A DNA stretch of 64,000 nucleotides from Hyphodiscus hymeniophilus (taxonomy: Eukaryota; Ascomycota; Leotiomycetes; Helotiales; Hyphodiscaceae). Both the position numbers and the translations under genes were made by a program. Each line of letters starts with the position of its first letter. Within the stretch, counting starts at the first letter, position 1. The notes below the pieces were generated by a model. That model searched no databases. It saw only the letters and a list, made by a program, of their open reading frames with translations, and was not told the origin of the DNA. The DNA lies in the NCBI GenBank assembly GCA_016508695.1, contig VNKQ01000016.1:1116001-1180000 (forward strand), given 5' to 3'. Shown here piece after piece: positions 1-9,862 of the stretch.

Positions 1-537
1 TCAAATCATAATTCTGCGATGTGCAACAAGATACCTCGAGCAGCTGACTGAGACACTGATTCCATTCCCACTTAACTCGATTCAGCAACGTCCAATATTT
101 CGACGGCGCAATCGATTCAACTTATCCACTGAATCGATTGTTATTGTGAAACATGTAATACAATCGCGTGAAGATCTAATTGGAGTGATTCCACCTCTCG
201 AATGGGAGACATGCTAAAATTGTTTGGATTCCAGGGAGGAGTGACTCAGAACAATAGAGCAACTAGGAAAATACTCAGCGTACCCGTTTGTCGTACGAAA
301 TGCATTTGGAATCCCATCGAATGGAGTCACTGCCTTCCGTCCCCATATGAAACTATCTGATCAGTCATGGCACATAAGCTCATAAATTTGATGACACGGG
401 ATATACAATGCCCCTGGGAGGATGAGGATAATGCATGGATTTAATCATTTTGTTTGCAGGTTCTGTATAAACGCCATTTTCTCCAGCATTTCATCCAGCA
501 ACCAATTCCCACCTGCTCCTTTTAACCATGCCATTGT
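1..537. other. Intergenic, no gene seen
   Basis: No open frame with a recognisable product. The stretch lies beyond the 3' end of the first gene, so its right part should hold that gene's 3' UTR. No repeat or RNA gene was noticed. Confidence 0.5.
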
Positions 538-1886
538 CTATGCGCTAGCAGCTGCATTACAAGCAGTCTCCTGAGCCCCGCAGTCCGAGACGGAAGTGCC
601 AGCAAGAGTTCCAGAGTTTGCCGCATTAGAGCAGGCGTTGTTCTGAACGGAGCATGATCGTTGAAGAGCAGCTCCGATGTTCACGAAGGTGTCTCCATCA
701 ACAGAGAATGGGCGGTCACCAGTGCTCTGGATAACCGCCGGGGGGAGTCCACCAAGGGACCCGGTGAACGTTTGGACGTTTGTGCCACTGGCTGTTGCTG
801 TAGAAGTCGCCGCGGCCTGATAACATATTAGCTCTTGATGGATGGTATTTCAGATCGTGCTGGGAGACATACAGAAGTAGCCACTGGAGTACTGGAAGCA
901 GCCACTGATGCAACTGCGGCAGCGGTGGCCTGAAGCGATATTAGCTTTGAGGATATGAAGGTCTTCCGAGCGTATAAACTTACTGAGGCTCCAGCGGTCT
1001 CCGTGACAAAAGAAACAGAGCAACCAGCATCAGGAGTAGAAGCAGCTGTAGAGTCTGTTGCCAGGCTCGCTGCCGAGCTGACTACAGGTGAAGCGGCCAC
1101 TTTTCACGGCTTAGCCTCGATCCTCTAGCCAATAATGGGTTTCTTACCAGATGATCCGGATGAACTACCAGCAACAGCTGCATTAATCTCTTCAACAGTG
1201 GCATCATCGACAAGGAGGTTTTGGGAGAAAATACATCCCCCATCAGGATCGTTCGTCGTATCACAGGTATTCCCTGCCCCTGTGTTGTCGTTGAGATCGC
1301 CTGGGGCAAAGGTACCAGATAGAAGGGCTTCTGTTGGATCAGCACCAATGGAAGAAAGTTGTGCAGCGAGAGCTAGAACGACGGCCTTATTTCCAGCTGC
1401 TGCGCCAGTCGATGCGGGATCTTGATGTTGTTGAACAGCTGCAATTTCTGGGTTTACAGCGGTCTCGTTGCAAATGACACTTGCAAGGCCAACCTTTCCA
1501 GTGTTCCTCTCCAGAGCAGCATACATCAAAGCATCCGCTTGACCAGTAACATTTCCAGCAGCTTTCGCGTTGGTGAAAGCTTGATCGGCAGTAGCCTGGT
1601 GAAGGCAATCAAGATTAGTAATGGCACCGGCCCCAGTCGCTGCCGCAGCGTTTCCGAGAAGACCGAAGACAGGATCTTGAATGTTGTCTGGGTTGTTAAG
1701 AGCTAGGTTGACTCGAACACCGTCGAGAAATCGATCGTGGGAGTGTTCTTGAGGAACCTCACGGCTTCGAAGCATGGCACGTGGGATGGAGATGGTCCAG
1801 ACATTCTTTGGTTCAGCGACTGGCATAGGAGCAGCGCTTGCCAAGCCAAAGAAGGCGATGAGATAAGTAGCGGTATTGCACTTCAT
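538..1886 (-). CDS. Secreted fungal protein with conserved C-terminal cysteine domain
   Basis: Four exons (1886-1148, 1099-984, 929-873, 816-538) give a 396-residue protein. Introns are 48, 54 and 56 bp, and all joins keep frame. I start at MKCNTATYL (1886) because it opens a clear signal peptide ending near ASA; an upstream ATG in the same frame (2066) would add 60 unlikely residues. The N-terminal domain contains Asn-Pro-Asp-Asn, Cys in LDCLHQ and VICNET, and a CDTTNDPDGGC loop. A Ser/Ala/Thr-rich linker of about 100 residues follows, then a C-terminal domain with QTFTGSLGG and RPFSVDG motifs and five cysteines, ending CNAAASA. That architecture is common in Ascomycota secretomes, often under the misleading name circumsporozoite protein. 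The molecular role is unknown; cell-wall or extracellular location is inferred. Confidence 0.75.
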
Positions 1887-2225
1887 AATGTCGTTTGAAA
1901 AGTGAAGGAATGCGAATGTAGTATGAACAATAAAAGGACCGGCCTGTATCAGATCAAAGATTGAGTAAAAGAGTGTGTTGAAGTGGAAGTTCACAGAACT
2001 GATAAAAGAATGTAGACTGAAGTGAAGAGAGAGATTGAAGAGCGATGACCAAAAGGTTCTATGCAACTGGCATGAGAAGTATTTTATAGCTTGAACGCCA
2101 TGACATGCAAAGACTCATCAAAGTCTGGGTCAAACCATAGCCTGGTTCAGGTCCCAGCTCCCGTCACCCTTGAAAGCCACCATGCAATCAGAATGCAGTG
2201 GATCATACAGGGAGGTACGGCCTTT

Positions 2226-2594
2226 TCAGAGACGTCTCTTGCTTTCTGGAGCCATGCTAGCATTCTGTTCATTCAGCCGCTTGAAATCTCGCATGGCGGC
2301 ATCAAGCGGGTGCTCTTTGGCGACTTCAGAGCTCGGTACTACTACTGATTGGCGGGAATTGTCAGTATCTGCAGGGTCGGCAGCGGGTCTAGCACCGCTG
2401 GAATCTTGGAGCTTGGAGTAACCCCTGAGGTGCGATCAATCATCCGATGAAGGTTTTCAGGGGGAACGTGAGTTCGACTTGCGGTCGATGCTTTCGAAAT
2501 CTTGCGGCAAGCGAGGTCAGACGCGAAGATGTATTGGTTGAAAAACTCCCACAGCATTGTGGAGCGCGTAGAAAGAGGAGACGAAGATGGATGG
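2226..2594 (-). other. Coding-like fragment in two frames, possible small or broken gene
   Basis: On the minus strand one frame from ATG 2557 reads MLWEFFNQYIFASDLACR and stops near 2345. An overlapping second frame reads on with normal-looking protein composition (GYSKLQDSSGARPAADP, later AKEHPLDAAMRDFKRLNEQN) to a TGA at 2226-2228. A CTCAG acceptor-like site lies at the start of the second frame, but I found no donor that joins the two in phase. It is either a small spliced gene I could not resolve or a decayed one. No family was recognised. Confidence 0.25.
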
Positions 2595-2657
2595 GACGTT
2601 GTCAGTCTCAACTTCTGGAGGCGAGAAAGTAGGAGGCGGATATAAAACACCACACGT

Positions 2658-3884
2658 GACTATGATTCAGAAGTTGGACTTCGGGTTTCAGCATTGACCG
2701 TCTACCACTCTTTCCACTTTCAAGCGCCGGATTAATTCGATACTCCAGTTAAGCTTCAGAATTGATATTGCGAAACCTAGCCTTCTCGTAAGTCCTTGAA
2801 TTGTGCAGTTATCGTCATCAATCTGAAGACTTCATGCTATAAGTGATACCTTGCAGACCTCAGTTTTTTATTATTGCCCCGGATTTGGGACTGGGTCAAT
2901 CTCGTCAATGGAAGGCCCCAATTTTGCTATCTCTTTGTCCATTTTTGGGGTAGTGTTGTCTACTGTAAGTTCGTTCCAGGCTGGTGATATATTGATTGCC
3001 AAGGTAACTCCGGACAGCCACTCATAGTCTACGGGCCATCCGTATCTCTTCTTCATGCTTTTTCTTGACGTTTGACTTTCTGGGCAGAGATAGACTTTAG
3101 GCCACATTCATGTTTGCAGTGGCGGCGGGTAGAAGGTACCCCAGGTGTAAGGCAGATCTTAGTGGGGTAGATATCAGACGGTGACGGGAAGGCGTGCCAG
3201 GGGTGAGTTCAATGCCTTGATACGTGAAGCTTACAGGAGATATTGACATGCTTCAATTATAACAGGCGCCCTTCCAATTGAACCTCCACCGCGTAGGCAA
3301 TGATCATCAACTGGCATTCAACGAGTAGTGTGTATGTGGGGAGGCATGAATTATCAGACGGTCACGAGTATTTGATCGAATACATCTGAAATGCCTTTGC
3401 CTATCCTATTCTAATCCTGCGAGACGTTAAGCCAATAGCGTTTTTCATAGGATAATCAAAAGCATGGCATACCGAATACCTTCAATGCATTTGGATAATC
3501 AAACAGGTTCCGTCCCGCTATTGTATGGTCGAGTTTGCCTTCAAAGCTAGGCGGCAGGTTTTTGAAATATGCCAGTCAGTATGTATGTCAACTTAGACTC
3601 TTTCAAATATCTGGAGACCAATTTCCGAGCAAATGGAATTATGGAAGGTGCATCAGCCCTGACGAAGGGAAGTCGCAGACCTATGTAAGTGATAGTGTTT
3701 CCACAACAGTTCATGCCGCAATACGGCTTCTCATTATCACTTATGTCTTTAATTCTGCAGCAGAGCTTTCGAATCGAATAAGACATTTGCAGTGTATTGA
3801 GCTTGTTGGTGTGGGCAAGGCAATCCCCATCTCTCTGCCAAGCGCTACAGACCCTGTATTCCACCCCAACTGAGCAACAGCTGG
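2658..3884. other. Intergenic, no supported gene
   Basis: Only short overlapping frames occur here (for example 2871-3107 minus, and a pair on opposite strands at 3535-3873), none with a recognisable motif. Together with 1887-2225 it forms the upstream region of the secreted-protein gene that starts at 1886. Confidence 0.4.
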
Positions 3885-4982
3885 CTAATTCTTTACCTCG
3901 AATTTATACGCATCTTTTCGGTCCAAGTACACAACTTTCTCACTCAACCCCGCCTCCTCCACCACTTTCTTGAAATCGCTCAGCGGCGACAAGAATACAT
4001 CATAATCATCGTAATGAATGGGAATGGTCAAATCAGGCTGGATTAGCTGTACAAGCTGAAGACCCTGCGCTGCGTCCATCGTGACCATTAGCAGTGGCAT
4101 ATTGGGACCTGGAATTGTTGTTCCGCCGAGGTGAATAAGCATCAAGTCGATTTGCTGGCCTTTGTAGACTTCCGGGATCGCTTTGAGCTCGTCTACCATC
4201 AATGTGTCCCCCGAAATGTAGATGCGATACCCGCATTTGAATGTATCATCGTCACCGGAGGCTTGGTGGCCCAGTTCTACCATCCAGCCATTCGTTGGTG
4301 GAATCTGGGCTTGCATCAGCTTTCTTCCACTCTTTTATGAGGAACGATATGGACAGACTGCATGTACTAGCTCATTGACAACTTCCACAACCTTGAGATC
4401 GACATGCTTTCCCGGCATCCCAGTAACCTTCATCGCGGGCACCATTTTCGTATCCTGGTCCCCCACACCTTTGATATCAATCATCATACTCTTCCAGGCA
4501 TCCAACTCATACACATCCGTAAAAGCCTCTCCATCTTGTTTATGCGCCAAATGCGACTTCGCATGCGGCGTCGTGATGATTGGCAAGTTCCGTCTCAGCT
4601 GCGCTTCTACATCTTGGTCAAAATGATCTCCGTGGTAGTGACTGAGCAACACCACATCAGTCCTTGGTAAGTCTTCCAAATTCAAAGCAGGATTCGTTTT
4701 TCGTATTCCGCTGACTCCTGGACCTAGATGAACATGGTCTCCAGCGTGCAGGAAGTTAGGGTCGGTCATGAGACGGATGCCCTCCCATTCTAGAATCGTG
4801 GTCGCGGTACCAACGAAAAAGATGGATGCATTCTCTTTGGTGTTGGTTGCAGTAGGATGGGTTCTGGTTTCATTGGCGACGGGAAGGGAAGTTGGTAAAG
4901 TGTTGCCAGGATTTCGTAGAGGTGATTCGTTAGTTGTAGGGTCGATTACTAGATGTGGGAGACTGGACATGATGAAGTGCAA
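3885..4982 (-). CDS. Metallo-beta-lactamase-fold hydrolase (UlaG/Lactamase_B_2-like)
   Basis: Two exons, 4982-4368 and 4304-3885, give 344 residues (340 if the second ATG at 4970 is used). The metal-binding HxHxDH signature is visible as SHYHGDHFD. Further ligand candidates lie in a later Ser-Gly-Asp-Thr strand (YISGDTL), in LIHLGG and in IPIHYDDYD. This arrangement fits the single-domain Lactamase_B_2 group that includes UlaG and NAPE-PLD relatives, so a zinc-dependent hydrolase of unknown substrate is expected; no signal peptide is seen, so it is probably cytosolic. The 63-bp intron (4305-4367) is a multiple of three and contains an in-frame TAA, so without splicing the protein would stop early. 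It has a GTACAT donor, a CTGAT branch site and a CAG acceptor, and the join reads NELIPPTNGWMVELGH. Confidence 0.85.
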
Positions 4983-5504
4983 ATATACTAGAATTTCAAG
5001 CAGATTAGACGTGATCGATGAGAATATGGTTCAATCATTTGGAAAAGGGCAGGAAGTCCTCCAAATGGCTTAAATGCTTGAAATAGTGCACGTCATGTCG
5101 GTCATGTGACTTTGCGACTTGCCGCCCTTATGAGTATTGCATCAAGGTGACTGGAGGGGTGGAACTCTGTGACAGATGTTAGGTAATTGATTTAAAGTTT
5201 ATCAACTATATGACTTCAATTGTAAATGTTCCTAAAGGCGACTTATCCAAACTAATGGAGCTCATTTGTGACATTATTCACTCGACTATGGACTAGTCGG
5301 GTTGAGATAACGAAAAGCAGCAAACCGACTGAGTCAGTGAATACCTATATAAAGCTCGCATGAGACAGGTAAGGGACCAGTTATATAACAATCCGATAAA
5401 GCCACAAAGTACCTCATGTACTTCGCAACATGCAGTTTCTTAACCGAAGCTGGAGGCTGCCGAGGGTAGAAACTCCATGACTGAGCGTGGAGTGGAATCT
5501 ATAG

Positions 5505-6006
5505 CTATCCAATGCAGTTTCTGCCTGCCACACCATGACAAATAATCACATTTCCAACTCGTAGATATATGGCCTCTAGTCCAGTCATGCTGTCTCTGTA
5601 ACCAGACATTCGATCGCCGGTCATCTGAACGAACGAGTAAGGGGACGTAGATGCCGTACACAAAGCTCCCCAATCCGTATGTGACTTCAGTATAGACTCA
5701 TAATCAAAGTGTCCTGCTTGTACCCGTCGAATAGAGGATCCTAGCACCGAGGCTGCACTTTCGAGGTGTTTTACCACACCTGGAGCCCCGTCTCCTGGCT
5801 CACAGATTGCGACCGAGCGGGCGTCGCTCACCATAGGTCCCGACAGGAAGCTTTATAGGGCCTTTGACGAAGAACAGCTGATGCCTCTCGACTTCGATGC
5901 CTCCTTCAACGGCGATGGAGTGCTGGTGCTCTAGGCCCGAGTAAAAGAAAAGTGCAAGGGCGACGAGGAAGAGGATGGCAAGAGCGAAGTGAAGCATTCT
6001 GTACAA
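5505..6006 (-). CDS. Possible small secreted or single-pass membrane protein, unknown family
   Basis: Two frames join if an 89 to 91-bp intron (5741-5831, donor GTGAGC, acceptor GCTAG) is removed, giving about 136 residues. The N-terminus (MLHFALAILFLVALALFFYS) is strongly hydrophobic and could be a signal peptide or anchor. The remainder is soluble with a few cysteines and no recognised motif. It is transcribed away from the AN1 zinc-finger gene, sharing a 311-bp upstream region. There is no homology evidence, and the unspliced reading (two separate frames of 68 and 109 codons) remains possible. Confidence 0.35.
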
Positions 6007-6317
6007 GTCCTCGATTTGAGGTTATGATGATTACGAGTCTTCGAGCTTCGGATTCTGACGATTAGGACAATTTGAAGACAAGATGGAGACAGAAGTTCGC
6101 CACGAGGCTGGCTTCGCTCGCTAAGACAGGAGTGAAGCAGTCTTCACTAGCGCCAAGGCTGAGGTTCTCGAAGCTACTACTTCTCCCTTCGTAATCAAAA
6201 TACTCTGCAGCCTCGCACCACTTACCATCCTAATTACGACTACGCTCTCTGCCTGCGGCGACCACACTCTAATACACTAGTCGCCTCCGCGAATATAAGA
6301 CCATTGCCAGTCCAAGC

Positions 6318-7244
6318 ATGGCGTCCTCAAGTTCAGATCCCTCCGAAGAAGCCAGCTTCACGACTATGGACGAGAAAGACCCTACATTGATAGGCGCACA
6401 TTGCCAATACGCTTACTGCAATCAACTCGATTTCCTTCCTTTCAGATGCGAATCATGTCGAGGAACCTTCTGCCTCGATCACCGATCCGAAACTGGTCAC
6501 AAATGTGCGAAGGCTGGAGAATGGGCGGCAAAGCGACGGAGGGCGAATTTAGCAACACCTTCCCTCGGTGCGGGCAAGCTGATGGCAGACATCGAAAAGC
6601 CATGCGCATCGCCGAAGTGTAAAACGGTTATTGGGACGAGTCTATCAACGGCGGTCCACTGCTCGACGTGTAATCGAGATTACTGCCTGAAACATCGACT
6701 GAAGGAGGACCACGACTGCAAGAATCTTATACCGATTGGTGCGCGGCCTAGCAGATTTGACGGACAAGCGGAGAAGTCTAGACTTGCGTTCGGCAAGCTG
6801 AAGGCGTGGGGTGCTGCTCAGAAAGAGACTATGTCGAAGGCATTACCAAAACCAAAACCAACCTCTGCGGCGACTAGGCTGGTAGCTGTGAACGCACTCA
6901 AAAAGACTGCGAAAGGCAACGACAAATTAGCGTCGGATAAGAGGGTCTATATGTATGTTGAGGCAGAGGCTGCAACGACTACTTCGAAGTTTCCCGAGGG
7001 CGCTTTCTTCTACTCAAAAGACTGGGTGATAGGAAGGGTGTTGGATGCGGCAGCCAGGAGTTTACAGGTTCAAAACATTAACAACCAAAATATGGATGAG
7101 AAATCGAAGCTGAGAGTATTCCATGTTGAGGGAGGGAGGTTACTGGAATTCAACGAGAAGGTTGGAGACGCTTTGGTCAGTGGTAACAGAATTGTCCTGC
7201 TTAGGGGAGTCGGCCCTGCGGTTCCAGATCTCATACAAGCCTGA
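6318..7244 (+). CDS. AN1-type zinc-finger protein, CUZ1/ZFAND1-like
   Basis: A single exon of 308 residues. Two AN1 zinc fingers sit near residues 25-70 and 95-140: the first has CQYAYCNQ, FRCESCRGTFCLDH and HKC; the second has CASPKC, VHCSTCNRDYCLKH and HDC. The C-terminal third (about 210-308) is compact and likely the ubiquitin-like fold of this family. Yeast Cuz1 and human ZFAND1 bind Cdc48/p97 and the proteasome and help clear damaged protein under arsenite stress; the same role is inferred here. A basic Lys/Pro-rich linker separates the two halves. Start choice: the first ATG in frame, followed by the usual short Ser-rich leader. Confidence 0.88.
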   Translation: MASSSSDPSEEASFTTMDEKDPTLIGAHCQYAYCNQLDFLPFRCESCRGTFCLDHRSETGHKCAKAGEWAAKRRRANLATPSLGAGKLMADIEKPCASPKCKTVIGTSLSTAVHCSTCNRDYCLKHRLKEDHDCKNLIPIGARPSRFDGQAEKSRLAFGKLKAWGAAQKETMSKALPKPKPTSAATRLVAVNALKKTAKGNDKLASDKRVYMYVEAEAATTTSKFPEGAFFYSKDWVIGRVLDAAARSLQVQNINNQNMDEKSKLRVFHVEGGRLLEFNEKVGDALVSGNRIVLLRGVGPAVPDLIQA

Positions 7245-7453
7245 GTCGAACGGAGTGGAGGGATGCATAGCACTGGAGTTTTGGCATATGTGCACATTTG
7301 CAGTCTTTGTTTCCAGCATAGTGGTCAAGTCTTGAGCTTCACGAATTTACGATTAATGCTACGATTGCCTCTATCAAACTCTTGGTGTTTGGATCCGATG
7401 TATTTCTAACATAGCCCATTTGGTTTGCTCCGATTGAGTCAGTCGTGCAGGCT

Positions 7454-8537
7454 TCACGGACTCAAAATCAGTTTAGAAACAGGAACTGCCGGTCTCCCCT
7501 CTAAAACCCGAGCTCTCTTGTTACCCAAGTCCATCACAATACTGAACAGCGTAGCAAGCGCATCGTTCTTTGAGCTTCTGCAAATAGAAGCACCATCTCC
7601 TTCCATATCATCTTTCAAAAATGTCTCCACAACCTCCGGACTCGGCTGCTCTTCCTTCGCAGCATTCAGTAGCTCTCCAATTCTTCTCAACCGAAACCTT
7701 GTGTCGACCAACCAATCGTGCGATTCAATGACCGTTGGTTTGTGGTCCAATACATAGTGATTGGTGTGAGTGACGATTCCCTCTCTGTTCATCTCCAGCC
7801 TGACGATATCCTCACTACTGCATTCGAGCCCCGTCCCTCCCGTCACATCGGCAACCAAAATGTGACAAGCTGAAGCCACACCAGCCTCGTCCAACGTGGT
7901 AATGGCCGATTCTCGAGAATCACTTTCCATCACCGTCCTCAGAGCGAGATGGCAAGGGAGCTTTGAAAATGAGACACCTTTGGCTTTTATGGCGTTCAAA
8001 GTGCATCCCACTCCCTTGCCATTCAATCCAATTTTGCCGATGATCCCAGCTTCAGTAATCATCTCAATTCCCAAGCCATTCTCCTTTTTGATCTTCAGGC
8101 ATATGAGATTCTCAGCTTGACTTCCGCAATATCAGCCCCATCCACTCATCCGGTTCGAAACAAACTCACTCGGTATTCCAATCCCAGTTCTGCGCCAAAA
8201 TCGAAGTCCCTGCCCCTTTCCACGAAAGAGCAGTACATCCGTCGTTAAAAGCACCAAATGCAATCTCCGTCCTCACATTGAGAGCCAGGATATCTTCGTA
8301 CGTAACTCCAGCGCCTTCGGCAACACCACGCATTTCGTCAACGTATTGAGCCCAGGACGCTTGCAAATAGGGTTGGTACTTCAGTCCGAACACCTTCACT
8401 TCTTCCCAGTCCATTGTGCATTTTTCTTGGAAAAGTTTCTGATAAAAAATTATGGCTCGTCCAATTTGCTGTCTCGCTGCTTCGCCATGTTGGACGCCGA
8501 CTTGGTGAGGGCTGCCGGTACAGAGGACTTCGAGCAT
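7454..8537 (-). CDS. Acyl-CoA:isopenicillin N acyltransferase-like protein (peptidase C45 family)
   Basis: Two exons, 8537-8170 and 8120-7454, separated by a 49-bp intron (GTGAGT donor), code for 344 residues, close to the 357 of Penicillium PenDE. The Ntn-hydrolase nucleophile is visible in NDGCTALSW: the family self-cleaves at Gly-Cys, here Gly100-Cys101, to expose the catalytic Cys. The downstream NWDWN, ITEAGIIGKIGLN and HILVADVTGG stretches are also typical. C45 members transfer or hydrolyse acyl groups on amides; most fungal copies lie outside beta-lactam clusters and have unknown substrates. No peroxisomal C-terminal tripeptide is present (ends LSP), unlike PenDE (ARL). No isopenicillin N synthase or ACV synthetase is seen nearby, so penicillin synthesis is not implied. 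Confidence 0.85.
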
Positions 8538-9037
8538 CTTTAAAGTTTGAAAGTTTGAAGTGACTATTTTAATATCAAGATGGTTTCGTTCTCCAGGAAT
8601 GATTAGAGCGAGTTATTTGTCGGCTCGAAGATGGGACACGGGAATGAATGATTGACATTTGCCTCCGGTTTTTCGTGAATGGGATTGGTTCACCCCACCT
8701 TTGACGTAAAGTAGTCAGATTACGGATCAACTTTCATCCCTCTCAGCCCTTCTCAGTCAGTCACTCCATAATGAAGTGAATAAGAGCACCTTTGAGGACG
8801 GTGAAGTCAGCTGTATACTACACTCATTCGGGTGTACAAATTGGTGCTTTGGACTGATGCGCTTCTCCAGGCTCATTGTGCGTACGATATCTATTATATC
8901 TTCATATCCTCAAGCTATTAGCCAAAGTATGTGATTTCTATTCAGCTGATGGAAACATCAATTCTCTTTAGTGGTCGTACAATTCTGTTGTTCAAAATTT
9001 GATATCCCAGACCAGTCTTCTCCTTCGAGTGCCAACC
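8538..9037. other. Intergenic between the C45 and GNAT genes
   Basis: A divergent upstream region for the acyltransferase (minus) and the GNAT (plus). No open frame with protein character and no repeats were seen. Confidence 0.45.
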
Positions 9038-9177
9038 ATGTCGCTCAGATCCATCGATTTTCAGATCCCGGGGAGTGAGACGTTAAGTTCCTATGACCGC
9101 TCTGTTTCGGAAACCTAATAAGGCCTATTAGTGCCGTCTGCACTCTGTAACTCGTGCTTATCCGAGAAAACGTCTTC

Positions 9178-9762
9178 ATGAAAGAGATGAGGGCCGTCAC
9201 TCTCGTACATCATATAGATCCAGACGATGTAATTTCATGGCACTGGACTATTTATATAGACCCCGAGTCACCCAAAATGGGCGACACGAAGCCACAACCT
9301 GTCGGTACGGTCCGTCTAGTTTTGTTTCCATATCATCCACATCCCAAGCCCGGAGAAAGGTTCGACACACCCACTCAAGACATTGCGATTGTAGATTCGG
9401 AGACATTCTTCTCTGTCCCAGGTCCGAAATACACAATCGACAACGTAATGAGTCTTCATTACGGAGCGGAGCTGTATCTGAAACTCGGCCGCATGTGCAT
9501 TGTGAAATGGTTGTGCGGACGAAAATATGCGAATCAGCTTGTTCAGACGGCTTTGATATGGGCGGCCGGAGGTCTTCTGCAATTTCAGAAAGAAGGGTTT
9601 GATAGAGTGGAAATGCGTCGTTTGTACCATACTCATGAAAACACTGTCAGGATACAGCAGAGGAATGGATCCGTGATCGATGAAGATATGGGAGCGTGGT
9701 TTGAGGCTGGGATAAAAGCATTATGGTGTATTCACGAGAGCCAAAGCGACGAGTCAATTTGA
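9178..9762 (+). CDS. GNAT-family N-acetyltransferase, 5' end uncertain
   Basis: From ATG 9178 the frame gives 194 residues. The acetyl-CoA-binding core of GNAT enzymes is visible: a strand with SWHWTIYIDP, PVGTVRLVLFPYHPHP, and YLKLGRMCIVKWLCGRKYA leading into LVQTALIWA. The layout matches the fungal group annotated near glucosamine-6-phosphate acetyltransferase. The first helix of the fold (IRENVFMKEM) begins upstream of 9178. An ATG at 9038 with a GT...TAG intron (9082-9131) would join in frame to it, but a TAA at 9148-9150 interrupts the join. So either translation starts late or the gene is damaged. Substrate unknown; cytosolic location inferred. Confidence 0.6.
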   Translation: MKEMRAVTLVHHIDPDDVISWHWTIYIDPESPKMGDTKPQPVGTVRLVLFPYHPHPKPGERFDTPTQDIAIVDSETFFSVPGPKYTIDNVMSLHYGAELYLKLGRMCIVKWLCGRKYANQLVQTALIWAAGGLLQFQKEGFDRVEMRRLYHTHENTVRIQQRNGSVIDEDMGAWFEAGIKALWCIHESQSDESI

Positions 9763-9862
9763 CAATGGAGTGTTCCCATATGATGTTTTGACCGTTCCGA
9801 CGTTCATGATGATGGACGAATGGAGCCGAGTATAATGGTTTTGAGACCGTGGAGTAATTCTC

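Noticed and set aside
4305..4367. Pseudogene call for the metallo-beta-lactamase because of an in-frame TAA
   Set aside because: The TAA sits inside a well-formed 63-bp intron with donor, branch site and acceptor, and the join restores a conserved-looking segment.
7454..9762. A penicillin-type biosynthetic cluster
   Set aside because: Only a C45 relative is present; no ACV synthetase or isopenicillin N synthase, and C45 proteins are common in fungi without beta-lactams.
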